DNA from: Clostridiales bacterium
Lineage (GTDB): Bacteria; Bacillota; Clostridia; Christensenellales; CAG-138
DNA length: 5,438 nucleotides
Reading direction: 5' to 3'
Assembly (NCBI GenBank): GCA_031270585.1
Contig: JAISXK010000098.1
Coordinates: 1-5,438 of the forward strand
Shown here: positions 5,160 to 5,438 of the stretch, piece after piece
How positions within the stretch are numbered: the stretch's first letter is position 1
Layout of the letters: every line of letters begins with the position of its first letter
Position numbers and translations under genes: made by a program
The notes under the pieces: generated by a model
Told to the model about the DNA's origin: nothing
Databases searched by the model: none
Seen by the model: the letters and a program-made list of their open reading frames with translations, nothing else

Positions 5160-5438
5160 ATTTCCTTCTGTTCCTCCTTATTTTCCGTTTTCCTCTTCGC
5201 GTTTTCCTGTTTTGCCCGCGCCCCGCAAGCGCCTTTGCGCCGGGTAAAGCGGCGTCGGGCAAATCCATGCGGGGCAAATCCATGCCGGGCAAATCCATGC
5301 CGGGTAAAGTGGCGCCGGGCAAATCCATGCCGGGCAAATCCATGCGGGGCAAGTCGATTCCGGGCAAATCCATGCCGGGCAAATCCATGCCGGGCAAGTC
5401 AAAACCGGGCAAATCCATGCCGGGAAACTCCATGCGCG
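5152..5438 (-). CDS. Pentapeptide-repeat (MDLPG) ORF with polybasic tail, 5' end outside window
   Basis: In this frame the 15-bp repeats encode about 13 pentapeptides of consensus MDLPG, with variants such as FDLPG, IDLPR, ATLPG and AALPG, followed by a 28-residue tail rich in Arg and Lys (NRKTRRGKRKIRRNRRKYA). An ATG exists at 5433, but the codon before it is CGC, as in the internal LPR-M junctions, so the repeat frame probably continues upstream and the gene is partial. It ends with TGA overlapping the scaffold ATG by eight bases. It may be the C-terminal extension of the portal protein, which normally precedes the scaffold, or a separate small protein. The D-L spacing recalls pentapeptide-repeat proteins (A[D/N]LXX), but Met at the inward position and the regular Pro fit poorly. 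Because the period is a multiple of three, other frames are open too, so coding is not proven. Confidence 0.45.
   Translation of the reverse strand, partial: RMEFPGMDLPGFDLPGMDLPGMDLPGIDLPRMDLPGMDLPGATLPGMDLPGMDLPRMDLPDAALPGAKALAGRGQNRKTRRGKRKIRRNRRKYA
5163..5180 (-). promoter_or_regulatory. Tandem Shine-Dalgarno region of the scaffold-like gene
   Basis: The minus-strand leader is almost all purine. TAAGGAGG lies 13 bases before the ATG and a second AGAAGGA lies three bases before it. Neither is at the ideal 5-9-base spacing, so the pair may act together or as a standby site. The TAA of TAAGGAGG is the stop of the alternative (WICPA) reading frame of the repeat array, whereas the MDLPG frame reads on through both SDs and ends inside the scaffold gene. 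Confidence 0.5.
5243..5437. repeat. 15-bp tandem repeat array, 13 units
   Basis: Thirteen contiguous 15-bp units with plus-strand consensus GGCAAATCCATGCCG; the array reaches the window edge and may continue. Six units are exact (starting 5273, 5288, 5318, 5363, 5378, 5408) and two differ only by CGG at the end (5258, 5333). The more divergent units at 5303, 5348 and 5393 are exactly 45 bp apart, so there is a three-unit higher-order period. Each unit contains GGCA...TGCC, an inverted repeat able to form a four-pair hairpin. Near-identity of neighbours suggests recent expansion by slippage or unequal recombination. Confidence 0.95.

Noticed and set aside
5178..5402. WICPA-repeat frame as an independent Cys/Trp-rich small protein
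   Set aside because: It is the same 15-bp array read one frame over. It is not annotated as a separate gene because nothing distinguishes it from the MDLPG frame except the TAAGGAGG junction, which is reported as an ambiguity instead.
5243..5437. CRISPR array
   Set aside because: Units are contiguous 15-mers without unique spacers, and there are no cas genes.
5243..5437. Replication-origin iterons
   Set aside because: The repeats are GC-rich and in phase with codons, with no adjacent AT-rich unwinding region or replication gene, and they lie inside a structural operon.

Overview
The window carries the late virion-structure genes of a short-tailed (podovirus-like) bacteriophage or prophage. 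All credible genes lie on the minus strand, so they read from position 5438 down to 1. The anchor is a clear N4-gp56-family major capsid protein (MCP). Around it is the order known for tailed phages with P22-like assembly: (portal expected upstream, outside the window), repeat-rich ORF, scaffold-like protein, MCP, small basic head protein, head-tail adaptor, large tail-nozzle-like protein, small coiled-coil protein, and a LysM protein running off the window. Genes overlap by a few bases or are 10-70 bases apart, and strong AGGAGG-type Shine-Dalgarno (SD) sequences precede most of them. The LysM domain, the purine-rich SD sequences and the GC-rich composition fit a phage of a GC-rich Firmicute (Clostridia, perhaps a gut Oscillospiraceae-type host). 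That host assignment is inference; nothing in the window shows an integration site or host gene.

Region by region on the minus strand: 5438-5152 is a 15-bp tandem repeat array that encodes MDLPG-type pentapeptides in one frame, followed by a polybasic tail whose stop overlaps the scaffold start by 8 bases. 5159-4338 is a scaffold-like protein with a disordered Gly/Ala/Pro-rich N-terminal half and a basic helical C-terminus. 4319-3138 is the MCP. 3137-3065 is a short AT-rich gap with a weak terminator-like hairpin and two ATTTTTTAT tracts. 3064-2669 is a small protein with a histone-like Lys/Ala/Thr-rich N-terminus. 2672-2127 is the adaptor (GTG start, coupled to the previous stop). 2116-413 is the nozzle-like protein. 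416-204 is a 70-residue coiled-coil protein coupled to it. 203-165 holds a perfect 16-bp palindrome. 164-1 is the N-terminus of a LysM protein.

Inferred working model: scaffold and MCP co-assemble a procapsid on the portal; the basic small protein joins the head; the adaptor and nozzle close the portal after DNA packaging; and the LysM protein binds the Gram-positive cell wall, either as an endolysin or as a virion-associated wall-binding factor. The two most notable observations are a similar small beta-rich insert, itself apparently an internal duplication, in both the MCP and the nozzle-like protein, and the 15-bp repeat array with a 45-bp higher-order period next to the scaffold gene. No RNA genes, CRISPR arrays, transposons or plus-strand genes could be supported, and no stretch over 300 bases lacks a gene.
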